Assembly: GCA_937998645.1 (NCBI GenBank)
Contig: CALLCZ010000058.1
Coordinates: 1 to 37,258, forward strand
Length of the DNA stretch: 37,258 bases
Direction of reading: 5' to 3'
From: an uncultured Gammaproteobacteria bacterium
GTDB lineage: Bacteria; Pseudomonadota; Gammaproteobacteria; SZUA-229
The translations under genes were made by a program, and so were the position numbers. Of the stretch, positions 1 to 7,141 are shown piece after piece (within the stretch, counting starts at the first letter, position 1; every line of letters begins with the position of its first letter). Below the pieces are notes generated by a model. That model was given only the letters and a program-made list of their open reading frames with translations, was not told the DNA's origin and made no database searches.

Positions 1-220
1 TTCTCACCAGGCCGCTGCGCAACCCGAGTAACCGCATGATTAGAAAACCCGAAGCTCGATTTCAATCAAATACAGCCTGTCTGGTGGGATGCTATTTCGT
101 TCCATGCACATCTGTAGCGTCTCTGCGCACTCGTCTTCCATAGCTATTGCTATGCTTTTCAGTTCAGACGCGCACTCAGAAACACTACAGATGCACCTGA
201 ATCCGAAATCCTGGTGAGAA
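1..220. repeat. Imperfect long inverted-repeat region upstream of tRNA-Ala
   Basis: Positions 1-11 (TTCTCACCAGG) and 210-220 (CCTGGTGAGAA) are perfect reverse complements. Inside them, 108-124 and 178-194 form a second pair; its two mismatches would be G-U pairs in a minus-strand transcript. CATAGC/GCTATG around 135-150 gives a small central hairpin. The minus strand is open here, but the frame has no convincing start and runs antisense through the tRNA, so I do not call a gene. It could be a small non-autonomous repeat, possibly extending left of the window, or a structured RNA. Confidence 0.3.
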
Positions 221-278
221 AGGCGGGCTAACCCGGCTATTGTGTATCCCTGTTTACGAAAGGTTAAACTACTGTTCT

Positions 279-354
279 GGGGCGGTAGCTCAGCTGGGAG
301 AGCATCGCGTTCGCAATGCGAAAGTCGGGAGTTCGATCCTCCTCCGCTCCACCA
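279..354 (+). tRNA. tRNA-Ala (anticodon CGC)
   Basis: The 76-nt sequence folds as a full cloverleaf. The acceptor arms are GGGGCGG (279-285) and CCGCTCC (344-350), followed by ACCA with the CCA encoded. The D-arm is GCTC/GAGC. The anticodon stem TCGCG/TGCGA encloses loop TTCGCAA with anticodon CGC at 312-314. The T-arm is GGGAG-TTCGATC-CTCCT. The third acceptor pair is G3-U70, the classic alanine identity element, which agrees with the anticodon (reads GCG). Confidence 0.97.
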
Positions 355-383
355 GATATTGTGTGCAGGACGAGGTGTTTCAG

Positions 384-1058
384 ATGAGCAAGGTTTCTGT
401 TCAATGCCGTGGAGATCGAACCTACGAGTTTTCGCCGGCTCAAACTGCTCTTGTTGTAATCGATTTGCAGAAAGAATTCTTTGTCGAGGGCCTGGGCGAA
501 TGCTTCGATGAAATGCGCGCGATTTTGCCACGGGTGAAGAGGCTGATCGCAATGGCGCGAGAGCTTAATTGCAAAGTGATACATACGCGTGAATCCTATA
601 AAGCCGATCTGAGTGACGTCGATGCTTACCGGCAGTCTCTCGACTACGTGGGGAAACCCGGACCGCTCGGCCGCTTTTGTATTCTTGGTGAACCCGGGCA
701 TGAGTTTGTTGAAGAAGGCCAGCCACTGCCTGACGAAACGGTTATCGACAAGGCGAGTTTTGGTGCTTTCTACAATACCGGCCTTGGCGATCTGCTTCGA
801 CAAGATGGCATTGATCACCTGATTCTGTGCGGTGTTACAACCCAGGCCTGTGTGCACTCTACGCTGCGTGAGGCCGTCGATAGAGGCTACTGGTGCCTGA
901 CTGTCGCTGACTGCTGCGCTGCTCTGGAAGCCGGTATGCACGATGCTGCACTGGATCTTATCGCCGGAGAAGGTCATCTTTTTGGCTGGGTCGCTGAGCT
1001 GGAGGATGTTGCATCCGGAGTGGCGTCTTTGCAGGCATCAAACGCAAACCAGGATTAA
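384..1058 (+). CDS. Isochorismatase-family cysteine hydrolase
   Basis: The 224-residue protein has the alpha/beta fold and triad of the isochorismatase/nicotinamidase superfamily: Asp27 in VVIDLQ, Lys123 in VIDKASFGAF and Cys156 in GVTTQACVHS. The family hydrolyses amides or vinyl ethers (nicotinamide, isochorismate, biuret, ureidoacrylate and others); the substrate here cannot be told from sequence. The frame is open further upstream through the tRNA, but the ATG at 384 has a GAGG motif about 8 bases ahead and the family N-terminus follows, so I use it. There is no signal peptide, so it is cytosolic. The gene begins 29 bp after the tRNA and may share its transcript. No dedicated pathway genes lie beside it. 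Confidence 0.9.
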   Translation: MSKVSVQCRGDRTYEFSPAQTALVVIDLQKEFFVEGLGECFDEMRAILPRVKRLIAMARELNCKVIHTRESYKADLSDVDAYRQSLDYVGKPGPLGRFCILGEPGHEFVEEGQPLPDETVIDKASFGAFYNTGLGDLLRQDGIDHLILCGVTTQACVHSTLREAVDRGYWCLTVADCCAALEAGMHDAALDLIAGEGHLFGWVAELEDVASGVASLQASNANQD

Positions 1059-1091
1059 TAAACCTGTTACCGGGATTATGCTCTATCGTGG

Positions 1092-1244
1092 CTAGAACAG
1101 GGTATAAATGAACGGCGCGACCGCCGATCCCTGCGTGAACACCAGCAGCAGGCCGAGCAGAAGCAGTATCACGATGATAGGAGCGAGCCAGAATTTCTTG
1201 CGCTCCTTCATAAACATCCATAGATCTTTCAACAGTTCCAGCAT
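1092..1244 (-). CDS. 50-residue membrane peptide, DUF5989/SxtK-like
   Basis: Reading from ATG at 1244 gives a 50-residue peptide that begins MLELLKDLWMFMKERKKFW, continues with one hydrophobic helix rich in Leu/Ile/Val and ends in FIYTLF. A basic amphipathic N-terminus before a single membrane helix matches the DUF5989 family. Peptides of this kind occur beside NodU-type carbamoyltransferases and SxtJ proteins; sxtK of the saxitoxin cluster has this size and position. The start overlaps the TGA of the upstream SxtJ-like gene (TGATG), so translation is probably coupled. Its biochemical role is unknown; a small membrane anchor or partner of the carbamoyltransferase complex is my inference. Confidence 0.8.
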   Translation of the reverse strand: MLELLKDLWMFMKERKKFWLAPIIVILLLLGLLLVFTQGSAVAPFIYTLF

Positions 1245-1630
1245 CAGAACGGTTTCTCCAGGTGGTCGTGTGCGCGCTCTTCACTCTGCACGCGGTAGCT
1301 GTCCAGGGTTTTGTCTATCTTTCTCGACATGGGGTCTTTTCCCAGCAGTTTCATCAATATAGCAACGAAAAGGAACACAGTATAAAACATCAGTCCGAGA
1401 ATGATCCGGGTATTGATCCAGCCCAGTGCATGGCCGATCCGCAGCCAGGCGGAATGGACCGGGACAAGCGATGCGGGTGCCGCGGCAGCCGCCAGCATAA
1501 ATACGCCGGCAGCGATCCACGGCCATAGCGGGTAATCGTGTTCGAACAGCCAGGGTAGCAGCAGGCCGAACAGGGTCACGATGATCGCTCCCATGGTGAT
1601 GCCGAATTTTCTCATTTCAGTGCTGTTCAT
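1244..1630 (-). CDS. SxtJ-like small membrane protein
   Basis: The 128-residue protein has three hydrophobic segments, about residues 8-30, 35-54 and 76-96. A charged cytoplasmic tail follows, containing LLGKDPMSRKIDKTLDSY. The segment LGKDPM(S/D)RK followed by SYW-like residues is the hallmark I recognise for the SxtJ family. SxtJ proteins have no established activity but recur next to NodU/CmcH carbamoyltransferases, including sxtI in saxitoxin clusters. Here the gene lies 237 bp downstream of such a gene on the same strand and overlaps the SxtK-like peptide by one base. No strong ribosome site precedes the ATG. The gap to the carbamoyltransferase holds a dispersed repeat that may have split or lengthened the original operon. 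Confidence 0.8.
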   Translation of the reverse strand: MNSTEMRKFGITMGAIIVTLFGLLLPWLFEHDYPLWPWIAAGVFMLAAAAAPASLVPVHSAWLRIGHALGWINTRIILGLMFYTVFLFVAILMKLLGKDPMSRKIDKTLDSYRVQSEERAHDHLEKPF

Positions 1631-1669
1631 TGCGTGCCCATACTAAATCTTTTATGAAATTGAAGTTCA

Positions 1670-1765
1670 CTCTCGCAGAGGCGCCAAGAACGCAAAGGAT
1701 GGATCGGTGTTTTTTGTGAGAAACCCATCTGTATTTTCTCTGCGCACCCTGCGCCGCTGCGAGAG
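1670..1765. repeat. Dispersed palindromic repeat, copy A
   Basis: The element starts CTCTCGCAGAGGCG and ends CGCCGCTGCGAGAG, which are inverted copies with one mismatch. The interior carries further half-matches (AAGAACGCAAAGG near the left, TTTCTCTGCGCACC near the right). A related element lies at 6786-6884. It has no open frame and looks like a miniature or REP-like genomic repeat. It sits between the carbamoyltransferase and SxtJ-like genes. Confidence 0.7.
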
Positions 1766-1866
1766 CATAAGTTGTTAAATCTCCAGCACAGGCTTAATCA
1801 ATACCAGCAGCAACTGTCTGATCAAGTCTGACCTGCTACTGTCAAGTCTACTGCTTGATAACATTC

Positions 1867-3714
1867 TCAATCCAGTTCGAATTCATTCATCCACGAAGTG
1901 TCTTCTTGCGTTTGCGGCTGGTCGGCTTTTGATACCAGTATATTTTCCATCACAAGATAGTCCATTTCGGTGCGCATGAAACAGCGGTAGGCATCTTGCG
2001 GTGAAGCGACCAGTGGCTCGCCGCGCACATTGAATGAGGTGTTGATAACAAGAGGGCAGCCGGTGCGAGCTTCGAAGCGGGCGATCAGTTCATGAAACCT
2101 GGGATTCGTATCCGCGTGCACGGTCTGTACGCGCGCCGAGTAATCGACGTGCGTGACAGCGGGAATTTCAGATCGGGGTACATCGAGTTTTTCCAGGCCG
2201 GAGCGGTTTTCCTCCGTAACTGACAGGGCATTTCGCTTGCTCGGGTTAACCGGCGCGACGATCAGCATGTACGGGCTTTTTCGATCCAGCTCGAACCATT
2301 CCGATACCCTGTCGGCCAGCACGGCAGGGGCGAACGGCCGAAAAGATTCACGGTACTTGATCTTCAGGTTCATTGCGGACTGCATGTTCGGACTTCTCGG
2401 GTCACCGATGATGGAGCGGGCGCCCAGTGCCCTGGGGCCAAACTCCATGCGGCCGCTGAACCAGCCGATGATCTTCTCATCATCGAGCAGGGCGGCGATC
2501 TCCGGCAGCAGTTCTGCATCATCGAGTCGTGTATAGGGAGCCCCGATGGCATCGAGGTAGTCGGTGATTTCCTCGTTACTGTAACGGGGGCCGAGACAGG
2601 CACCCTGCATGCTGTCATCGTTTCCGTTGACGCGGCGTGGCCTGTCGAGGTAATGGTGCCAGGTAATCAGCGCCGCGCCCAGTGCACCACCGGCATCACC
2701 GGCGGCGGGTTGAACCCATATGTCCCGGAACGGGCTTTCTTTCAGTAAGCGCCCGTTGGATACGCAGTTGAGCGCGACGCCGCCGGCCAGGCACAGGTAT
2801 TCGGCCCCCAGTTCGTCGTGAACCGTGTTCGCCAGTCGCAGCACGACTTCCTCGGTCACCACCTGTATCGAACGGGCAATATCCATTTCCTTCTGCGTCA
2901 ACCCGGATTCCGGCTTGCGCGGCGGTGCGCCAAACAGCTGGTGCAGGCGTTTGCCGGTCATGCTCAGGCCGGTTGCGTAGTTGAAGTAAGCCATATTCAA
3001 TCTGAAAGTGCCATCGGCTTTCAGGTCGATCAGCTTGTCAAGGATCAGGTCGACATAGCGAGGTTCGCCGTAGGGGGCGAGGCCCATCAATTTATATTCA
3101 CCGGAGTTGACCCTGAAACCCGTGTAATAAGTAAAGGCCGAATAGAGCAGGCCGAGACTGTGTGGGAAATCGATCTCCCATTGCGGTGTCAGGCGGTTGT
3201 CCTCGCCCAGCCAGACCGAGGTCGTGGCCCATTCTCCGACACCGTCCAGGCACAATACCGCGGCCTTGCTGAACGGAGAAGGAAAGAAAGCGGAAGCAGC
3301 GTGTGCTTCGTGATGTTCCGAGAACAGCAGGGTTTGAATTTTGCTCTCCGGTACATTACTCAGTGCAGCAAGCTCTCGCCTCAGGGTCGTTTTCAGAAAC
3401 AGTTTTTCCTTGAGCCAGATCGGCATCGCGACGACAAAAGAGCGGAAGCCTTTGGGGGCATAAGCCAGGTAGGTTTCCAGCAGCCGCTCGAATTTGAGCA
3501 GTGGCTTGTCGTAGAAAACGATATGGTCGACGTTATCCAGCTTGAGTCCTGCTTCGTCAAGGCAATATTTGATGGCACTGCCAGGGAAGCGGGCATCGTG
3601 CTTTTTGCGGGAAAAACGTTCCTCCTGGGCGGCGGCAACGATGCGGCCGTCGACCAGCAGTACGGCAGCACTGTCGTGATAATAGGCAGATATTCCCAGG
3701 ATGCTGGTTGACAT
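1867..3714 (-). CDS. NodU/CmcH/TobZ-family carbamoyltransferase
   Basis: The 615-residue protein has the full family length. The N-terminal ASKHA-like domain begins GISAYYHDSAAVLLVDG and contains the histidine-rich metal/nucleotide motif EHHEAHAASAFF near residues 132-143 and LCLDGVGEW. LAGGVALNCVSNGRL and GPRALGARSIIGDPR follow, then the YrdC-related C-terminal part with INTSFNVRGEPLV. Family members (NodU, CmcH, TobZ, SxtI) make carbamoyl-adenylate from carbamoyl phosphate and ATP and transfer the carbamoyl group to a hydroxyl of a sugar or small molecule. The acceptor here is unknown. The gene follows the SGNH-TPR gene by 71 bp on the same strand and precedes SxtJ- and SxtK-like genes. No Nod-factor or saxitoxin genes are nearby, so an envelope glycan or lipid acceptor is my inference. 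Confidence 0.93.
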   Translation of the reverse strand: MSTSILGISAYYHDSAAVLLVDGRIVAAAQEERFSRKKHDARFPGSAIKYCLDEAGLKLDNVDHIVFYDKPLLKFERLLETYLAYAPKGFRSFVVAMPIWLKEKLFLKTTLRRELAALSNVPESKIQTLLFSEHHEAHAASAFFPSPFSKAAVLCLDGVGEWATTSVWLGEDNRLTPQWEIDFPHSLGLLYSAFTYYTGFRVNSGEYKLMGLAPYGEPRYVDLILDKLIDLKADGTFRLNMAYFNYATGLSMTGKRLHQLFGAPPRKPESGLTQKEMDIARSIQVVTEEVVLRLANTVHDELGAEYLCLAGGVALNCVSNGRLLKESPFRDIWVQPAAGDAGGALGAALITWHHYLDRPRRVNGNDDSMQGACLGPRYSNEEITDYLDAIGAPYTRLDDAELLPEIAALLDDEKIIGWFSGRMEFGPRALGARSIIGDPRSPNMQSAMNLKIKYRESFRPFAPAVLADRVSEWFELDRKSPYMLIVAPVNPSKRNALSVTEENRSGLEKLDVPRSEIPAVTHVDYSARVQTVHADTNPRFHELIARFEARTGCPLVINTSFNVRGEPLVASPQDAYRCFMRTEMDYLVMENILVSKADQPQTQEDTSWMNEFELD

Positions 3715-3785
3715 GGAACGGTTACCGGTTACAGCTGATGGTCATGATCGGGCATTCATTCTACCTGTACCCGTGATCATCAGGC

Positions 3786-5873
3786 TTACATATCCCCTGA
3801 GCGCAGCTGGTTGGCATCGGCGCTGCCGTAACCGGTCTGCAGTCGCTGCAGGTTTTCCCTGGCGGCATCATAGCCGGGCTGCAAACGCAGTGCTTCTGAA
3901 ATATGGTGCCTGGCCTGCTCCAGGTCACCGCGACTGAGCATGATACTGCCGATTGCATTGTGTGCCTCGTAGTTCGCCGGATTGATGCGCAGGGTCTCGC
4001 GGCCATGAATCAGTGCCTCGTCGTGGCGCTTCTGCTCGATCAGGTAGAGCGTATAGCTCAGCCTCGTGAAAGCGCTGTCTGGCTTCAGCTCCAGTGCAGT
4101 GTTGAAGTATGTCTGTGCCTTTTCGGATTCCCCCTGCACGGCGAGCGCCTTCGCCATGCAGACATACGGGAAATGATTCCCCGGAGCAGACTCCATCTCG
4201 GCCTTGCAATATGCGATGGCCTCGTCGGTTTTTCCCTGTTCCAGCCGGATCATGCCAAGTTTTGAATTCAGCCCGGGAAAATCTGCGGACAGCGTCTGTA
4301 ACTTCTTCAGGTAGTTGAATGCGTCGTCGGGTTTGCCGAGTGAGTAGGACGAACTCGCCAGTCTCATGTATATATCCTCTGCCGGGCCCAGAATTTCCAG
4401 CGCGCGCAGCAGCAGCGCATGGCTTTCCTCGAACTTGCCGGCCCATTCGAACACGGCGCCGAGATTCAGCAGGGTTACGCCTTCGTCATTCTCATCGATG
4501 CCCGCGAGGACTTCCTGAGTGATCGACTCGATCCGGGTGTTGTCCCAGGAAGCATCGGGTTTGGCGGTCCCCTGTTCGACCAGGTGATCGAACAACGCCA
4601 TGCCCAGTTTTCGGTAACCTTCGACGTTGGTATGCACGTGATCAGTAAAATATTCGCTGCCGAAGATGGTGTGGCCGTACTCGTCCAGGTAGGCATTCCC
4701 CAGGATGGCGGGAAAATCGATCAGCGGTGTACCCTCGAGCGTGGCCACATCTTCAACGGTCTGCTGCATCGAGGCCAGGATGCGCAGAGGTGCGACATCT
4801 TCCTCTACGGCGCGCCTGAAAGCGGTTTCCGCTTCGTCATAGCGAAGCTGCTCGAACAGGACCTGGCCTGTCCTGAAGTGCAATTCGGCATAGCGGTCGT
4901 CTATCGCGAGCGCAGCACGATATTTCACCATCGCCTCATCCAGCCTGCCGACCTGTTGCAGAGTACGCGCATCGTTGTACAGAACCTGCCACTGCATTAA
5001 TTCATCCAGTTCAAGGTCATTCCTGTGCTCGCTTTTGAACGGCGATATGTCGCGGATGTTAATCACCGGCTTGACGAACACGATACCGGCATCGACGCTA
5101 TCGGCAATTTTAGCAATCCGCCGCAGATTCAAGCGGTAGTGCATGATGACCTGCTGTTTCAGTGTCTCGTCGCGATAGTAGCTTTCCGGTCCCAGGGAGT
5201 GATTCAGAAGCTCATCCACTTCACCGTCGAGTTCATCGCGTTTGAGGGAGATGTTGTCCGTACCTGGCCGGATTGCATCCATAGCCAGCTTCATCGCGGT
5301 ATAGATGCGGGTGCCGCTCATGGTTGCGTCCAGGTTGATCATCCAGGCCGGCAATTCCTGCAGCGTTCCATAGGAGCGCTGCTCGAGAAATTCATTCTGG
5401 CCTGAATACACGATGAACAGGTCAGGCTGGTAGTCCTTGAGCTCATTCATCATGTGCGCGACGCGATAGCTCGCATAACTGATGCCGCCGGCGTTGATCA
5501 CCTCCCATTTACGCGATGGGTCTGCAGCCTGCAGGTAAGTGCGAAGCCAGCCGCAGAAAGACAACGGGTCCTGGTAAGGCCGACCGAAGGTGGTAGAGCC
5601 GCCCATACAGAATATTCGATAGGTATTTTCATCTTTCTGCTGCGGAAACGACTGGAAGTTAAACAGCGAAAGCTTGTTTTCAGGCGTGATGTACATGTCC
5701 GAACCATCCTTGCGTCTGGCCTTGATGAACTGCGGGATGCCGTCGGCGAATCCCACCAGCGGGTCTTCGGACAGCAGCAGCGGGCGCACACCCGCCAGCG
5801 CGAGCACCAGCTCGGCCGTAGCAAAGAAGCCTGCAACGATAATCAAGGTGAAAAGGAGGTTTTTAAAAAACAT
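3786..5873 (-). CDS. Membrane-anchored SGNH/GDSL hydrolase with TPR repeats
   Basis: The 695-residue protein starts with one membrane helix (about residues 4-28), so the rest is probably periplasmic. The SGNH domain follows: Ser93 in MGGSTTFG, a NAGG block near 127, SGQNEF near 157, and Asp411/His414 in DHVHTNVEGY. Between the third block and the final D-x-x-H lie two tetratricopeptide repeats (about 297-355), and five or six more TPRs fill about 455-690. SGNH enzymes are esterases or acyltransferases acting on O-linked acyl groups. I start at the ATG at 5873, because the TTG ten codons earlier lacks a ribosome site and would lengthen the N-terminus. It is the first gene of the minus-strand operon with the carbamoyltransferase, suggesting joint O-modification of one substrate. 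Confidence 0.88.
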   Translation of the reverse strand: MFFKNLLFTLIIVAGFFATAELVLALAGVRPLLLSEDPLVGFADGIPQFIKARRKDGSDMYITPENKLSLFNFQSFPQQKDENTYRIFCMGGSTTFGRPYQDPLSFCGWLRTYLQAADPSRKWEVINAGGISYASYRVAHMMNELKDYQPDLFIVYSGQNEFLEQRSYGTLQELPAWMINLDATMSGTRIYTAMKLAMDAIRPGTDNISLKRDELDGEVDELLNHSLGPESYYRDETLKQQVIMHYRLNLRRIAKIADSVDAGIVFVKPVINIRDISPFKSEHRNDLELDELMQWQVLYNDARTLQQVGRLDEAMVKYRAALAIDDRYAELHFRTGQVLFEQLRYDEAETAFRRAVEEDVAPLRILASMQQTVEDVATLEGTPLIDFPAILGNAYLDEYGHTIFGSEYFTDHVHTNVEGYRKLGMALFDHLVEQGTAKPDASWDNTRIESITQEVLAGIDENDEGVTLLNLGAVFEWAGKFEESHALLLRALEILGPAEDIYMRLASSSYSLGKPDDAFNYLKKLQTLSADFPGLNSKLGMIRLEQGKTDEAIAYCKAEMESAPGNHFPYVCMAKALAVQGESEKAQTYFNTALELKPDSAFTRLSYTLYLIEQKRHDEALIHGRETLRINPANYEAHNAIGSIMLSRGDLEQARHHISEALRLQPGYDAARENLQRLQTGYGSADANQLRSGDM

Positions 5874-6252
5874 ACACAAACAACAAGTATGTAGAGAAGA
5901 CAAATAAATATTAATACTAATCGACCAGTATCATCAACTGTCAAAGCATAACAGGGGCCGGGGACAAATTAGAAGTATCTGGAGTCGCCAGTGAGGGGAA
6001 GGGATTTAACGGAACAGTCTGTATTACACGGTCCAGTTGTTGCTGATATTGGTGGTGTTGATGTTCCGGATCCAGGCTATGTTTATACTGATGCCGAAAA
6101 CTTCCCATTTGCACCGGAATGAGTTAAAAGAACGCATCGGCTCATAAGTTGAGAAATCAATTGATACGATAGCGGTATTAGGGGAAAGCTGGTTTTAATA
6201 AGATAAATATATAGCGGGAATCCATTTAAAGACCAATTGGGGGATAACAAAA
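5874..6252. other. Intergenic region, 379 bp, possible small or remnant ORF
   Basis: No family is recognisable. A GTG at 5991, with GGAG 6-7 bases ahead, opens a 43-codon frame to TGA at 6120-6122 whose product includes GPVVADIGGVDVPDPGYVYT and ends in FPFAPE. It could be a tiny gene or the tail of a lost larger one; support is weak. The left part is the probable promoter region of the minus-strand SGNH operon, and the right part carries the leader of the gene starting at 6253. Confidence 0.3.
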
Positions 6253-6594
6253 ATGAATAACACAAATTTATACAACAGGATAGGCTGCATGAAACTGGAA
6301 GATTTAGAAAGTTTTATTGCAAAACATGGCTGGAATTGCCAGCACTGCGGCAACCATGAATTTGAAATAGAAGAATATGCGGATACCGGCTGGTGTGCGG
6401 TATCGGCAACACCGTATGTTACATACAAGAAAAAGAAGGAGCGCTATTCCGAGTGTGGATCCGGCTTTCCCTCATACACGATACTGTGCTCGAAGTGCTT
6501 TGCTACCACCCGGTACGACGCCGCCAGGATTGCAGATGCGATAGAAACGAAATCAAACGACTGGCCTGCGCCAAAGATCGTAGAAGCTTCATAG
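6253..6594 (+). CDS. Uncharacterised protein with two CxxC pairs (zinc-ribbon-like)
   Basis: The 113-residue protein has Cys29/Cys32 (CQHC) and Cys79/Cys82 (CSKC), spaced as in a zinc ribbon with a long insertion, plus extra cysteines at 48 and 68. The middle holds a basic stretch (TYKKKKERY). The start ATG follows a GGGGG-A stretch with 9-base spacing. I do not recognise the family. It stands alone, flanked by long non-coding stretches, and a strong inverted repeat follows at 6615-6652. A small metal-binding protein is a reasonable but unproven reading. Confidence 0.7.
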   Translation: MNNTNLYNRIGCMKLEDLESFIAKHGWNCQHCGNHEFEIEEYADTGWCAVSATPYVTYKKKKERYSECGSGFPSYTILCSKCFATTRYDAARIADAIETKSNDWPAPKIVEAS

Positions 6595-6614
6595 TTTGCT
6601 GATTATCTAATATG

Positions 6615-6652
6615 CCAGGTGCCGAAGACGGTTTCCCGACTCCGGCACCTGG
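6615..6652 (+). terminator. Strong hairpin after the CxxC protein gene
   Basis: CCAGGTGCCG (6615-6624) and CGGCACCTGG (6643-6652) are perfect 10-bp arms. The following bases (TGTTTGTGTG) are only moderately T-rich. It therefore could act as a weak intrinsic terminator, or only protect the transcript end. Confidence 0.5.
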
Positions 6653-6785
6653 TGTTTGTGTGATCGGTATGGTGCGCTGGTCGCGACCCGATCTGACTGT
6701 TAGTGTTGGATTGATTCGAAAGCCGGCTGTGATTCTCTGACAGTGCAGCCAGGAATGGCTGTATGGAAATGGCTACAGATATTTA

Positions 6786-6884
6786 CTCTCGCAGAGGCGC
6801 AGAGAACGCAGAGATGATGCATGTCTGCAAACACAGTACGTTTTATTCATCTTCATTTGCGCTCCCTGAACCTCAGCGAGAAAA
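6786..6884. repeat. Dispersed palindromic repeat, copy B
   Basis: It starts CTCTCGCAGAGGCG exactly as copy A (1670-1765), then CAGAGAACGCAGAG where copy A has CAAGAACGCAAAGG. It ends with TTGCGCTCCCTGAACC and TCAGCGAGAAA, a decayed form of the right inverted arm. The spacing is nearly the same (about 96-99 bp), which supports a common origin. The centre differs between copies. Confidence 0.65.
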
Positions 6885-7141
6885 CAGGATTATAAACCTC
6901 ATGAATCATCGACGACGATTGGTTCATTATGGCTTTCACGCTAACCCATCTACTCAGTAAGCAAGATAAGTTAATTGATCAGCTTTCAAGGATTAGAATA
7001 AATCCTGTAGTTACTACGCCCGATACAGCTGTCAATAACCATTTCAATGCCGCGAAAGTTCTCTTGCTTAACTTTTCTACCGGTTTAAATAACATTTCAT
7101 TTTCCTCGTACGTTATTTGGAGTTAACAGGCTCTATTTCAG

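Larger units (their letters stand above)
6595..7141. other. 547-bp stretch without a confident gene
   Basis: This stretch holds the hairpin at 6615-6652 and the dispersed repeat copy B at 6786-6884. Two short frames on the plus strand (from 6763 and 6929) overlap or follow the repeat. They have no convincing ribosome site, and their products have no recognisable pattern, so I leave them out. The right end (7127-7141) runs into the 3' end of the minus-strand gene at 7142. Confidence 0.6.

Noticed and set aside
40..552. Minus-strand open frame of 170 codons
   Set aside because: It runs antisense through the tRNA and the start of the hydrolase gene and has no credible start; only the inverted-repeat structure is kept.
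264..977. Minus-strand open frame of 237 codons opposite the isochorismatase gene
   Set aside because: Its text is the antisense shadow of a clear family member, with no domain or ribosome site of its own.
2818..3711. Plus-strand open frame of 297 codons opposite the carbamoyltransferase
   Set aside because: The opposite strand carries all conserved family motifs; this frame has none.
1092..5873. A saxitoxin biosynthetic cluster
   Set aside because: Only the I-J-K-like trio is present; no polyketide-type SxtA, amidinotransferase or oxygenase genes are in the window.
6929..7126. 65-codon plus-strand frame after repeat copy B
   Set aside because: It has no ribosome site, no recognisable pattern and lies in a repeat-containing gap.
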